Below are positions 13,027-25,068 of a stretch of DNA of 64,000 nt, in pieces. The notes below the pieces were generated by a model. It did not search any database. It was not told the origin of the DNA and saw nothing but the letters and a program-made list of their open reading frames with translations. How positions within the stretch are numbered: the stretch's first letter is position 1; each line of letters opens with the position of its first letter. Both the position numbers and the translations under genes were made by a program. The stretch lies in assembly GCA_963969395.1 (NCBI GenBank), contig OZ017804.1, positions 15,810,001 through 15,874,000 of the forward strand, written 5' to 3'. This DNA is from Pseudoscleropodium purum. Lineage: Eukaryota; Streptophyta; Bryopsida; Hypnales; Brachytheciaceae.

Positions 13027-14668
13027 CACCTAAAAGATCAAGGTGCATTTTTTGGCAACATAACTTTTGAAGGCACGTGCATGTGAGCAGAGATTTCCAT
13101 ATTTTGGGCCCAAATTTTAATAGAAGATGTGGAAAAAGAATATCTTTCATGGGCACTAAATTTTAGGACATTTGGAAATATGAGTCAAAAGCTATGGCCT
13201 AATATGTAGTTTATTTATCAACTAGGGCAGTTCGGGCAGATCTGAAAAAATTACTATTTTCAAAAACAAAAATTTGATATCAATTTTTTAGATTTATATC
13301 TACATAGAAAGCTTTTAATCATTTCATTTTGATCAATGAGTCAAAAGTTATGAAGTGTTTTAGTTTGTGGGTGGTCTTGGATTCTCTACTCCAAAATAAA
13401 CTTTGAAGTTCTTTATTAAACTCAATTTTCAATATTTTTGGAAAAAAATAAAAAGATTAGGTGGTGATTGTTTATTACAGCATTACAATCATTGGTATTG
13501 GCATTTTTCATTTCCGTAACTAATATATTAACAATTTAGTATTTTGATTCATTTTCTATTTCTTTCTACTTACAATCTTTTTCCTATATGTTGTACAATT
13601 CCAAATGATTTGAAAATTTTCAAGCATGTAGCCAATTTTCCTTGAAGAATGAATGCAAAGAGTTGCAATCATTTTGGACATTTTTTCATACAAATGTGAC
13701 CTTGTGAAGTGCAACTGCTCATTTTTTGCAAGACCAAAAAAAGGCTCTTTGTCAATTTAAACACTATTATCTTGTAATTTACACGGTGCAAAATTTTGAA
13801 ATTTTTTCCACATCTTCTGAAATGATCATATTATATGATCCTATGGTTCGATGTGTTTTAAAATTTTTTTGGTAGTTGTCCTAAAAATGACAATTTTGGA
13901 GCGTTTTTGGTGAAAATTTAGTGAAGGAAATTTAGTTTTTTTTTATAAAGCCTTTTTTTGGTCTTAAAAAAAATGGGCAGTTGCACTTCACAAGGTCACA
14001 TTTGTATGAAAAAATGTCCAAAATGATTGCAACTCTTTGCATTCATTCTTCAAGGAAAATTGGCTACATGCTTGAAAATTTTCAAATCATTTGGAATTGT
14101 ACAACATATAGGAAAAAGATTGTAAGTAGAAAGAAATAGAAAATGAATCAAAATACTAAATTGTTAATATATTAGTTACGGAAATGAAAAATGCCAATAC
14201 CAATGATTGTAATGCTGTAATAAACAATCACCACCTAATCTTTTTATTTTTTTCCAAAAATATTGAAAATTGAGTTTAATAAAGAACTTCAAAGTTTATT
14301 TTGGAGTAGAGAATCCAAGACCACCCACAAACTAAAACACTTCATAACTTTTGACTCATTGATCAAAATGAAATGATTAAAAGCTTTCTATGTAGATATA
14401 AATCTAAAAAATTGATATCAAATTTTTGTTTTTGAAAATAGTAATTTTTTCAGATCTGCCCGAACTGCCCTAGTTGATAAATAAACTACATATTAGGCCA
14501 TAGCTTTTGACTCATATTTCCAAATGTCCTAAAATTTAGTGCCCATGAAAGATATTCTTTTTCCACATCTTCTATTAAAATTTGGGCCCAAAATATGGAA
14601 ATCTCTGCTCACATGCACGTGCCTTCAAAAATTATGTTGCCAAGAAATGTACCTTGGTCCTTTAGGGG
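13027..14668. mobile_element. Foldback: TTAA-flanked element with a near-identical inverted copy
   Basis: Arms of about 720 bases (about 13027-13752 and 13951-14668) are reverse complements with only scattered mismatches, around a roughly 200-base centre. The left arm plus centre equals a nearly full copy of the 930-bp element also seen at 22797-23723 and 37359-38290. The right arm is an inverted copy of its first three quarters. Terminal motifs are CACCTAAAAGATCAAGG on the left and the complement of CCCCTAAAGGACCAAGG on the right. Both ends abut TTAA (13023-13026 and 14669-14672). No transposase frame is present. If transcribed across, it would give a long hairpin RNA. Confidence 0.85.
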
Positions 14669-14672
14669 TTAA

Positions 14673-15670
14673 TGTAAGATATTAGGAGTTAACTCTTTGA
14701 GGAGCAGCTTTTTGAAAATATAGTCAAATATCATTTTCAACATCAATTTATTCTTTTAAATTATACACAAGATTTAATATTATATTTATATAACAAGAGA
14801 TGATATGATGTCTTCTCAAAATTGTCCATTTAGTGCACCAAGATACAAAAGTTGGTTATTATGAAGACCCAACATATGTCCATCCACTAATAATCTCAAA
14901 AAAATTGTTAACAAAAGGAAGATTTATTTACAAAAATCAAAATCAACATCAAGAGTCTTTTTTTTTCTTTCCATTGATATATTACACAAATTTTCTGAAA
15001 ACTTCCTTGAAGAATACTAACTAGATGAAATGCAATTTCAAGAATATTTATCATCCATCCCTTAATTCAAATGGTTAAGAATTTAGGCTTCAAAGAGACT
15101 CAAGTTCTTAAATTTTTGGACCAATGAAGCATCATTTTTATTGCAACTGAATTGCTTGCAAGCCTTTTCAAGATTTGCCTTGCATTTGAATTATCAAACA
15201 TCAAACATTTTAGTGTCCCCAATTCAAGACTTGACCTATTGGCCTCATTGTAAAATTTAAAAACTTTTCTATTTAAAAAGCTAAATGTGAAAAATGGGGA
15301 GAGCAATTGAATTTTTTTTCACAAAGTATGAATTTGTTATAAAGTGTACTACCCAATTGGCCCCAAAGAGTCTTTAGGCTACTTCCAAATCAACAAAAAG
15401 TGTCTCCATAATAGTCATCTTACTCACTCACATTAGTCTCAATATTTCCTGACATGGCCACAACATTAAGGTCTTGCAAAAGTCACTTCATGTAATGAAT
15501 TTATAGTCACAAGGTGGAAGTTCCTATTACATTCACTAATCACTCCAGCACTATCATCCAAGACATTCATTAATTGTGGTCACTAACTCAACCTAATGTA
15601 GCCCAAATCTCACTTATTGAAAAAGGTCTTTGAAAGTTCAAGAGATCGATATCTATTGTAGAATGAAAGT
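14673..15670. other. AT-rich intergenic DNA, no gene seen
   Basis: Sequence between the foldback and the chromovirus target site. Only short open frames without motifs are present. Nothing recognisable. Confidence 0.5.
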
Positions 15671-15675
15671 CTAGA

Positions 15676-15931
15676 TGTTACGGATCGATTCAACAAGGAA
15701 GTCGATGCTCTACTTGGATTGCATTCAAAGTAAATCAATACTAAATTGCAACTAAATTACAACAATGACAAGAAGAATCAAACTTACACATTGTGGTGAA
15801 ATCATCTTATCTTCATTAAGCAAAATGTCAAGTGAGGAACAACCCTCCTTTCATGGTTATTAAAGACAAGGGAGAGACCAACTAACCCTAACCGTTTCAA
15901 TCGTTCACTTGTTACGAACAGGTTCGTAACA
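15676..15931 (-). repeat. 3' LTR of the chromovirus
   Basis: It begins TGTTACGGAT and ends GTTCGTAACA in plus-strand reading, with inverted TGTTACG/CGTAACA ends. It is 11 bases longer than the partner LTR because of a small internal ACTAAATT-type duplication. It lies downstream of the integrase/chromodomain region on the element's coding (minus) strand. Confidence 0.95.
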
Positions 15932-16469
15932 TTATCCCCACCCCCCCTCTTCTAGGTTGGGGCCCCGGTGCCATTGGATGAAGTTTATGGAAATCCGCAA
16001 TAGCCTCCGATGCATTTTCAAGATTGTCCATCGGCTCCCACGAATTCTCTTCCAGGCCATAGCCCTCCCATGACACCAAATAGTGGAGTTTTTTCCAACA
16101 ACCAAATAAACATGAATCAATAACCTTGTGCACCTCCCACTCCGCATCTCTAATTGGGGTAATAATTGGTAGAGGTGGTATACGGCGACGCCCGGGAATG
16201 GTATCTTCACGATATTTTTCAAGTAGAGAAACATGGAAGACGTTGTGAATACGTAATGTCTTAGGTAATTTCAATCGGTAAACAAGATCGGAGAGTTTAT
16301 CTATTATTGGAAACGGCCCAAAAAACTTAGAAGCTAATTTATGAGAGGGCTCTATAGTTGCAATATTCTCATGGCGCAAGAAGACTTTGTCACCTGGTTG
16401 AAAGTTTGGTTGTAGTTGTACCCCTCGATCGTAATTTCGCTGAGCTTGTTCCCTTGCAATCATAATCAT
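15912..16469 (-). pseudogene. Integrase C-terminal region plus chromodomain (chromovirus)
   Basis: A 185-codon open segment. Residues around 20-90 carry the integrase C-terminal fold (GDKVFLRHENI, KFFGPFPIIDKL, VFHVSLL). They are followed by a canonical chromodomain with aromatic and acidic cage residues (EVHKVIDSC, YLVSWEGYG, NSWEP). Chromodomains of this group direct insertion to heterochromatin through histone methyl marks. The frame runs to the PPT/3' LTR. It is separated from the integrase core by frame breaks, so it is a fragment of the former Pol polyprotein. Confidence 0.9.
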
Positions 16470-16709
16470 AGTCTTGAGTTCCTCATGAATTTGTTGTAGA
16501 TGTCAAACCCGGTCCTCGGCCACCAAAACAATGGATGTTGTAGGTATAGAAAACGATAACGCCGGATGGTAACCATAAGTGGTATAGAATGGAGAAAATT
16601 TTGTTGCAAAGTGGCATGCGTTATTGTAGGTAAACTCTGCTAATGGCAAGAGATTAGCCTAATTGTCTTGACGTTTTGTGGTAAACATTCGAAGAAATTG
16701 TTCAATTAC

Positions 16710-17234
16710 CTAGTTTACCCTCTCTGTTTGTCCATCCCCTTGGGGATGAAAAGTTGTTGTTGGTGAAGGTTGGATCTTGAGAAGTTCACATAGTCTACGC
16801 ATAAACTTTGACACAAAAACAGAGCCCCTATCTGATATGACCTCATCTGGCATGCCGTGATATTTCTGTACATTGTTTAAATATAACGATACAATATCAT
16901 TAGACTCAATGGTCTCCTTTGTAGGGACAAAATGAGTTAGTTTAGTATTTTTATCAACAACCACTAGGATAGAATTATACTCTTCGCTTTGGGGTAGTTT
17001 AACAATGAAGTTAGTGGAAACGCATTTCTATGGAGCATGAGTGGCTAGAATTGGTTGTAGTAGGCCATAGCGAGGATGACATGTTGCTTTTGACCTCTGG
17101 CACAAATCGCACCCATCAACATATCGATGAACATAACGACGAATAGTTGGCCAATAAAAAATTCTAGTTACCAATTCTAAGGTTTTAGCCCGACCTTGAT
17201 GTCCCGCAGCAAGAACATCATGCCTCAATCGCAA
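16710..17234 (-). pseudogene. Integrase zinc-binding and catalytic core (chromovirus)
   Basis: Two open pieces. The first, 17234-17028, holds the HHCC zinc domain (H in LAAGHQG, CDLCQRSK). The second, 16964-16710, holds the catalytic core with Asp in VVDKNTK, Asp in ISDRGSVF and Glu in GQTERVN, the D,D,E triad. The sequence between them is frame-broken. Integrase inserts the cDNA into the host chromosome. The triad residues remain but the protein cannot be made whole. Confidence 0.9.
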
Positions 17235-17441
17235 TATTTGTCATCGGAGTTCATCATCGTTTGGTACATATATCATGTCTTTGAACCAAAGAATTCCATC
17301 TATAAGGTTATATTCTTGAAACCGACGGTGGATGTCATATGGACTCTTTTTTAATCCCCCTTTTAAAAATGCCAATATTGGTTGCAATGTAGGGTCTTCG
17401 TCAATGCATAGTTTTATTTGTTCTATAATATGGGCATCACC

Positions 17442-17789
17442 CTAGACGGGTTTACAATCCTCTAATGCTACCAAATGCAAAAGGGGACGATTTTCTTCAT
17501 TTCGGCCTTCCATGAGATCAACTCTTCTTGAGAGGGCATCTGCATACCCATTTAATGAACCTGATCGATGTTGGATATCAAAATCGAACGTGGATAAAAA
17601 TTCTGACCATCGGGCTTGTCGCCTATTTAATTGCTTTGTAGTCAAAAAATACTCCAAATTTTTATGATCTGAAATTACCCGGATTTGATGAGGTGACCAT
17701 TCTAAATACACCCGCCAATCCTGAAAAGCTAGAATAATACTTAGGAGTTTTTTGTCATAAATGTCATAGTCCTGTTTAGCTGGAGACAT
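17442..17789 (-). pseudogene. RNase H domain (chromovirus), catalytic Glu replaced
   Basis: A 115-codon segment with the usual landmarks YDIYDKKLLSI, VISDHKNLEYF and YADALSRR. In Ty3/gypsy RNase H the first motif normally reads DKELL, where Glu is a catalytic metal ligand; here it is Lys. This copy would therefore be inactive even without the surrounding frame breaks. The domain normally removes RNA from the RNA-DNA hybrid. Confidence 0.85.
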
Positions 17790-18004
17790 TTTAGAACTCC
17801 TCTAAGCACATGGAAGTAAATGACCATCATCCCCATGCTGCGACAGAATTGCACCTGTTGCCATATCTGACGCATCCGTTTCAACTATAAAAGGCCGTGC
17901 AAAGTCAGGATGGAGCAATACCGGTGCTTAAAGAAATCTTAATCAAAGGTCCATGAATGCTTGACTTGCTTGTAGGTTCCATTCAAATTGTTTATTCTTT
18001 TGGG

Positions 18005-18847
18005 TCAAAATAGTGAGAAGAACGGTGATCTTGGAATAATCACATATGAACCGGCGGTAAAATTTGCAAATCCAAGGAAAGTTTGAATCTCCTTAACAGA
18101 CTTTGGAACAGGCCAATCCTTAATAGTTTGCACCTTGACTAGACACATTTCAAGTCCTTTAGCTGAGATAATCATTCCCAAAAATTCAACGGAATGCCGA
18201 TGGAATTGATATTTGGATTCCTTAGCATATAGCCTATATTCCTGTAATCTTTGTAACATGTCCCTTACCACTTGCCAATGCTCTTTAAGATTCTTTGAAA
18301 AAATTAAGATGTCATCTAAATATATAACGACGGATATGTCCAAAAGGTCCTTAAAAATATCTTGCATTAAAGATTGGAATTGAGCCAGGGCATTAGTCAA
18401 CCCAAACAGCATAACTAAATATTCAAATAACCCGTACTGCATTTTGAAAGCCGTTTTGAATTCATGATCCGCAGCCATATGAACTCGATGATAGGCTTGT
18501 TGAATGTCCAATTTGGAGAAGATTGTAGCCCCTACCAACCGGTCAGTGAGCTCGGGGATAAGGAATAGGGGATAACAATTCTACACGGTGACCTTATTAA
18601 GATTCCGATAATCTACACAAACCCAAATTGAACCATCTTTTTGCCAAGCGAATACAATAGGTGTCGAAACAGGAGACTTAGATCTTTGAATCCAGCCCTT
18701 GCTTAAATTTTCGTCTAAATATCTTCGGAGTTCTTCCAATTCCACCGAAGACATTGGCCGCAACCCAATGTTATAGGGCTCTTGTCCTTCTTTAAATTCA
18801 ATCTTCATATCACAAGCACCATGGGCTAGCAACTCATTTGATGTCAC
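18005..18847 (-). pseudogene. Reverse transcriptase (chromovirus) with internal stop
   Basis: Same-frame pieces 18847-18584 and 18580-18005 are split by a stop at 18581-18583. Visible motifs are RYLDENLSKGWIQ, VCVDYRNLNKVT, SKLDIQQAYHRV, and the active site YLDD (18311-18322) in VIYLDDILIFSKN. Past about 18065 the frame shifts, and the conserved FYRRF region continues in another frame. The enzyme copies element RNA to cDNA; here it is non-functional. Confidence 0.92.
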
Positions 18848-19329
18848 CTCACTAAAAGCTACCTTTAAATCATGGTATTCTTCTAGAATAAAGATAATGG
18901 GGTATCAACTTTGGAAACCTTGAACGCATAAATTTTGCTTCCTTTGCCGAAAGACGAAAAGCTGCCGCAGACACCAATGCATGCTTTGGCGCAACTAAAA
19001 AAAATTTCCTTCCCCTCCTTGACATTCAAATCATATTTTTTGGGGGGGGCCCTTTCCCTATGGACCGCCAAGCAGCCCTGCCACTATTGCTTGGTGGGCA
19101 AACGCCGAGCCGGCCCCACCAAGCATTGACACCCAACCCCGCCCAGCAGGCTACACTTGGACCACCTGCACCTATGGGGTTGGAAATTTTTTTTCCTCCA
19201 TTTTCTTGGCATTTTCTTGGCATTCTCTTTGCATTCAATAGCTTCGTCATTTTCTCTTTCTCCTTGCACCCCATGCATCATGCACAAAGCTTGACAATAT
19301 GGAGAATCAAATACCACACTTCGTTGAGA

Positions 19330-19857
19330 CTACCGAATAGTTGGATCATGGCGGATCAACCATAGAATGCCTAAGATACATGGATACTTACCTGTATTTG
19401 TAACATTCGCTACCAATCTCTCACAATGATTTCCAATTATAATTTCTACCATAACCTCATGGGTTATAAGCCAAGAATTGATCGTTCGTCCATCAATTAT
19501 CCTAACTTCACGTGGCACCGGCTTTAGTTGTAGCACCGCATTACATTGCTCAACAAACCTAAGATGCATAAATATTCCCATGGCCCCTGAATCCACTAAT
19601 GTGAGGCCTAGAACAGAATTGAACTTTGCATTCAACGTCACATGTGCACTAGGATCAATAGTGGCACGTAAATATAATGGATTTAATTCGCCTTCTACCT
19701 CCTTCAAAATCTTTACAACATTATTTGACCATATGTTACCCCATTGCAAATTCTCCCAAGGAGACGACTCAAGGTGTTGCTCCCTCATATTGCTCCACCT
19801 TCGTTGTTGCTTCCAACGTGGGTGTCTTGTGGATGATGGCAGTGGCAGTTTGCACAA
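19330..19857 (-). pseudogene. Aspartic protease region (chromovirus)
   Basis: A 175-codon segment. The active-site motif is LVDSGA (Asp near residue 89), and the C-terminal ILGILWLIRHDPTI matches the retropepsin ILG-x-x-WL signature. The upstream half is a linker between the Gag zinc knuckle and the protease. Between this segment and the reverse transcriptase (18848-19329) lies a frame-broken linker with a GC-richer stretch at about 19035-19190. Confidence 0.85.
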
Positions 19858-19959
19858 TGCTCGGGTACTGAAAATTTTCCTTCAGTCCCGGGCTTTCTCT
19901 TTTTCCGAAGAAGTGCCTTCCGCTCCAATGATAGTAGAGATAGACAATGGCGTGGAGGG

Positions 19960-20730
19960 ATTCGTGGGGCAACACAATCGAATATGACCTACTTCACCGC
20001 AACCCCAACAACGTCCTTGACGTTGATATTCCTACCGTTCCACCATCATCTTTGCCAAGGCTGTAGTAGGAATACGCACCGGACCAGAGGTATTTGAGTT
20101 AGATTGGAATTTTCCTACAGCATCCCGTGGCAATATTGTTGGAGATCGGAAACTTGGAGCCTCAAATTGTGAATGACGGTTTTGACACTGACCCCATAAT
20201 CTTTCATCAATCTGTGACGACATTGACATCCAGTCTTGTAGTCGCCATGGTTGTATCTCAGCTGTCGTCACCGAATCCAAAATCTTGTCTTTAAGTCCAC
20301 CACGGAATCGAGCTACCAAACTAGATTCATTCCAATTGAGTAGAGCCGCATATTCAATAAATATAGAAATATAATTGGAAACTAACCTAGTTTGTCGAAG
20401 CTTCCCAATGCGATCCTCGGCATTACTCCTACGATTAATATCCCCATAGACGGCAATCACGGATTCCCGAAAAGCATGATAATTGCCCAACAACTCGTGA
20501 TCACGTTCCTCGTTCAAAGCTTGGAGAAGAGGCATAGCCCAATTTTGTGCCGCTCCAGTCATATACGAAAGAGCATAAGCTACTTTATCTACATCAGAGC
20601 TATAAATTCATGGTTTACCTCGAAATACAAGATGGAGTTATGCAAACCATCGGTAAACTTTATTTCCCTTCTTTCTAGAAAACTTATTTGGTTCCACTAC
20701 CTTAGATTCCTTAGGTTCAATGTTTGATTC
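19960..20730 (-). pseudogene. Gag with CCHC zinc knuckle (chromovirus)
   Basis: The capsid-like region reads from about 20600 (VAYALSYMTGAAQNWAMPLL) through 20032. It continues, after a stop and break, into a zinc knuckle CWGCGEVGHIRLCC at about 19976-20020. These are the usual Gag landmarks of plant chromoviruses. Several stops occur before 20600, so the N-terminal part is poorly defined. Confidence 0.8.
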
Positions 20731-21081
20731 CGCACACCTCCCTCCTAGTATCCCTCCACTATTGGATATGGGAGAGACAACTGGTCCTGGTCCCTATGCT
20801 TCTCTACTCAAAATCTCTTGCATCAAATGAGGAATTGCGGCTTAGAAAACACTTTGAATTTGTTGTTGGATAAAGGCCACCCACTCCGACCCACCCCATC
20901 TGCCATGAATTCTTCCCCTGGGCTGACCACTCATGGTTCTTGATCCATCGAAGGATATTAGGTTCACGAATCAAATAATCATACAATAGCCCTCCTTGCA
21001 ATGGCCGCAGGTCAAGGCCATCAATGCACCTTCAACTTGGGAATCCAAACTAGAGCATGGACTTTAAGTAACTTGACATTA

Positions 21082-21326
21082 TGTTACGGATCGATTCAAC
21101 AAGGAAGTCAATGCTCTACTTGGATTGCATTCAAAGCAAATCAATACTAAATTACAACAACGACAAGAAGAATCAAACTTACACAGTGTGGTGAAATCAT
21201 CTTATCTTCATTAAGCAAAATGTGAAGTGAGGAACAACCCTCTTCTCATGGTTATTAAAGACAAGGGAGAGACCAACTAACCCTAACCGTTACAACCGTT
21301 CACTTGGTACAAACGGGTTTGTAACA
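21082..21326 (-). repeat. 5' LTR of the chromovirus
   Basis: The 245-base LTR matches the left LTR except for about 13 substitutions and one 11-base indel. Because the genes are on the minus strand, this right-hand copy is the 5' LTR and would hold the promoter. The target duplication CTAGA follows at 21327-21331. Confidence 0.95.
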
Positions 21327-21331
21327 CTAGA

Positions 21332-22792
21332 GTGTATGAATGTTCCCTATTGGTGTCTACTACAAAATAAACTGACATATTATTATAAATTTTATAAGGG
21401 GGAATAATTTTACCACAAATAGTTGTACATGTGTTATTCATGTTGAAAAGTCATTACAAACATCAATGGTAAAACTATATCTCCCTCATAAAAAAGTTAT
21501 AACTACATGTAAGTTAATTTCATAACATGCATTAATAGAACAAATTAGTGGACCTATTTCATCTTTTTATTTTCCAAGAGTGCATTCATATATTCTTATG
21601 TAAGGTAAAAGAATTCAAAAACACTCCTACAATATATACTATGTGAATGGTTCAAATGATTTAAGAAAAAAAATTTAAATGTTAGATTCTATGATAGTTG
21701 ACCAACTCTAATTGTTTTGTAATTTTGTAACATACACAATATTCTACAAAAAATTTAAGTTGAAATATAGGATACCTACTCATGCTACTAAACTCCACTT
21801 ATACGGACACCTTTAAAGCAAGAAGTGCTTCAATTCCCATTAGTTGTCTCAAATAACTCTTCAATTTTCATTGGTTATTCTTGAAGGTTGCAATTGAAGA
21901 ATTTAAGCAGTCACTTAAGGGCAAAATGTAGGTGGCACAAAACTAATTGTGGTACTTTTAGGTTTAATTTTCTGTAATCGATATTCAAAACTCAATGTCA
22001 CTTGCAAAATTAGTTTTACAATAATATTTTTGTGAATAACTAATATTTCAAGATGTAACAATTGCATGTGACTTTGGTAAACTAGTGTCATGAACACTAA
22101 TACTCCCCCTATCCCCAAATGATCTTCAAGTTGGCCTTAATTTTTTGTCCAAAATATGTTTTTTCCTACAAAACATTTTGCCCTTGAATGACATTGAAAA
22201 TCAATTAGATTTGGCTTTTAGTTGCTATTTAGAACCAACAAAACAACTCCAAGCGGTAGATCCTTCTATATATACAATCGTCAATCAAAAGACAAATAAA
22301 ATGACTAAAGGGTTCAATCAACACTATTCATTCTTAATCTTTGCATCTCTCTGAATATTGTCAGCGATTGAAGAAGATGAAGCTCTAGGAGGTAGAACAA
22401 TGTTTCACACATGGTTTTGGACCTATACTAACTACTCATGAAATAACGACCTCAAGAAGATCATTTTGGGACAAAGAAAAGAGGATAAATTATAGTAGTA
22501 CAAAAGAGGTTCAAAAGATATTAAACTCTTGCTCTAGAGTTTAGTGTCTAAATACTTCTTTCCTTCTACACAAATTTTTTCAATTCATGTGAGAGTTTAG
22601 ACACTCCAAAGTCCCTCGTATTAGTTTGACAAATGTTGGATGAATGTGCCTTAATGAATAATGGTTAGAGCAAACATCTAGATGAAAGTAAATGAACATT
22701 AAATGACAATCACACTATTTGGGAAGGTATGAAAATGGTACCAAAAATCATACTATATTGATATTGGTTTTACAATTCTTCAAACTATTATA
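21332..22792. other. AT-rich intergenic DNA, no gene seen
   Basis: Follows the retrotransposon. Only short, motif-free open frames occur on both strands. No tandem array or clear inverted repeat noticed. Confidence 0.5.
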
Positions 22793-22796
22793 TTAA

Positions 22797-23723
22797 TCCC
22801 TAAAGGACCAAACTATGTTTTTTGGCAACATAGAAGTTTTGGACAGGTGTGTGTGACTAGAGATTTCCATGTTTTTGGACCCAAATTTTGATAGAAGGTG
22901 TGGACAAGGAATATCTTTTATGTGCACTAAATTTTAGGACATTTGGAGATAGGAGTCAAAAGTTATAGCCTAACATGTAGTTTGTTTCTCAACTCAGGTA
23001 GTCCGGGCAAATGTGAAAAAATAATTATTTTCAAAAATCCAAATTTAAAATTGTTTTTCTAGATTTATATATACAACAAAGGCTTTGAATCATTCCATTT
23101 TGATCAACAAGTCAAAAGTTATGAGGATTTTTTGTTTGCGGGCAGTTATGGATTCTCTACTCAAAAATAAACTTTAAAGTCCTTTATTAAACTCAATTTT
23201 CAATATTTTTGGAAAAAAATAAAATTATTAAGTGAAGATTGTTTATTACAACATTACATCCATTGGGGTTGGCATTTTTCAATTTCATAAATAAATTGTT
23301 AATAAGTTAGTATTTTGAACCATTCTCTACTTCTTTCTACTTACTATTCTTTTCCTATATGTTGTACAATTTCAAATGATCTAAAACTTTTCAAGCATGT
23401 AGCCATCATGCCTTGAAGAATGAATCCAAAGAGTTGCTATCATTTTGAACAATTTGTCATACAAATGTGACCTTGTGAAGTTCAGCTGCCCGATTTTTTG
23501 CAAGGACAAAAAGTGATTTTTGTCACTTCAAATGCTAATATCTTGCAATCTACACGGTGGAAATTTCTGAAATTCTTACCACATCTTTAAGAACTAGTAT
23601 AATTCAAGATCCTACAGTTACATGTGTCCAAAAATGTGCTTTTTTTCTAAATTTTGAAACTTATATAAGAAATAGCAGTTTTGGAGTGTTTTTGGTAAAA
23701 ACATAGTTAAGAAACTTTAGTAG
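22797..23723. mobile_element. TTAA-flanked 930-bp element (group A), single copy
   Basis: Bounded by TTAA at 22793-22796 and 23724-23727. The left end TCCCTAAAGGACC and right end GAAACTTTAGTAG are a degraded inverted terminal repeat. The interior is collinear with the left arm and centre of the 13-14.7 kb foldback and with 37359-38290, including TTTGGCAACATA near the left and ACAAATGTGACCTTGTGAAG near the middle. No coding frame; a non-autonomous DNA transposon. Confidence 0.75.
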
Positions 23724-23727
23724 TTAA

Positions 23728-24849
23728 TGCACATCAAACATTCATATAACTCATAAACCAATTCAGATTATTTTTATTATCATATGGCACACTAATTGAA
23801 TCAACTGCAATGGTGTAAGATAACTACCCTTAATTTCATCTGCTTTCTAAAACCAAACCTTCTAAAAAGTATTCCCACCATTCACAAGAGTCTATGTCCG
23901 GTTTTATAAACTAACCGATTTCCAACACTTTGAAAAATTTATAGTTTATTTATTCATAGGATGTCCAAAACATGCATTCAAAGAGAATCTAGAATCCCTT
24001 TTTTCAGGGAACTAAGAACAAGACCCCAAACAACATCTTTTCTAATCGATAATAATGGGAACCATGTTGAATTGCAGTTATTTGTGCAAATTTTGGTGTC
24101 ACCATTCCCTTGGCACAACTGAAAGTCTTTAAAAAAAAATCTTAAAATCGACGGTATGGTTTCACACATCTTCAGTTCGGTTTTGTCGGAAGTGAAAATC
24201 ATGGGTGCCTGCTAACTTAGCAAGTACAGTACTAGCACCACCCTGCCCTATTGATGCACTTTTTCTTTTCTATTTCACATACAGTAATAGATCCATCTCG
24301 ACTCGACCATTTTTTTTTAACTGCATATCCTTAATTAAAATATAAATTATAACGTAATCCAACTACTGTTCTCCACACACACACACAAGTTATTCCTTAC
24401 CAGGATCTCCGGATGGGACCATGTCCTCCTGGACGGTGGATTGTGCCTGATACTCTACCCCTCCAAAGTCTTCAGCATGGATGGGCAACTAGGGTATAAA
24501 AATAGTCCATTGATTAAAGCCCTTATTTTATGCCGGTGGGAGTGTTTTTCTAAAATGAAAAAAAAAAAAAAAAAAGGATTAATGTAAACAGTTTGCGGTG
24601 TGGATCATTAGAGTGTAGAGTAGGACAACAAGTGAGGTGTGCACTTGACTCACATATGTGTGTGCAGTGAAATCCAAAACTTCGTCTTGAGAAATTAAAA
24701 AAAATTAAAAAAAATCTGAAACTTCGTCTGAGTTTGGAGAGAAGGGACAAAACTTCCCGCTTGATCCTGCCCCGCACAGATCTTATTCCCCAGGTAATAT
24801 GGGACTTTAGATGTCCTCAATATAGAAACCAGATGTCAATTATGGCACT
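23728..24849. other. AT-rich intergenic DNA, no gene seen
   Basis: Contains a short CA run near 24377 and an A-run near 24557. A slightly GC-richer patch lies at 24390-24540. No supported exon or RNA gene. Confidence 0.5.
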
Positions 24850-25068
24850 ACACTAATGATGATAAATAGTGTTACATACACTAATTTATTTTTAAAAGTC
24901 ATAAGGTTTTACTCTTGATGAATATTTTCACCAACTATGGGTGTAGAGTTTTCCCACTTAGAATGATACTACGATTTATGAACTTCGTAAAAATATTTAT
25001 GAAGAGTAAAAACTTATAGCATTTCTAAAACAGTTAGTGTGGCTAACACTATTTATCATCATTAGTGT
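24850..25068. mobile_element. MITE with perfect 24-bp terminal inverted repeats
   Basis: The first 24 bases (24850-24873, core ACTAATGATGATAAATAGTG) are exactly complementary to 25045-25068, and pairing continues imperfectly for about 40 more bases inward. A TA dinucleotide flanks both ends once the TIR is read as starting CACTAATG. A two-base duplication would fit a mariner-like origin but is weak evidence. No coding capacity. Confidence 0.8.

Larger units (their letters stand above)
15676..21326 (-). mobile_element. Ty3/gypsy chromovirus LTR retrotransposon, broken copy
   Basis: Two LTRs (256 and 245 bases) beginning TGTTACG and ending CGTAACA or TGTAACA bound a 5.65-kb element. Identical CTAGA flanks (15671-15675 and 21327-21331) are the 5-bp target duplication. 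On the minus strand the order is gag, zinc knuckle, protease, reverse transcriptase, RNase H, integrase, chromodomain, which defines a chromovirus. A purine-rich, G-run polypurine tract (complement of about 15935-15952) abuts the 3' LTR. The sequence next to the 5' LTR does not match the usual initiator-Met tRNA primer site. Stops and frame breaks interrupt the coding region, so this copy cannot act on its own. By eye the LTRs differ by about 13 substitutions and one 11-base indel, suggesting an insertion of moderate age. Confidence 0.95.
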
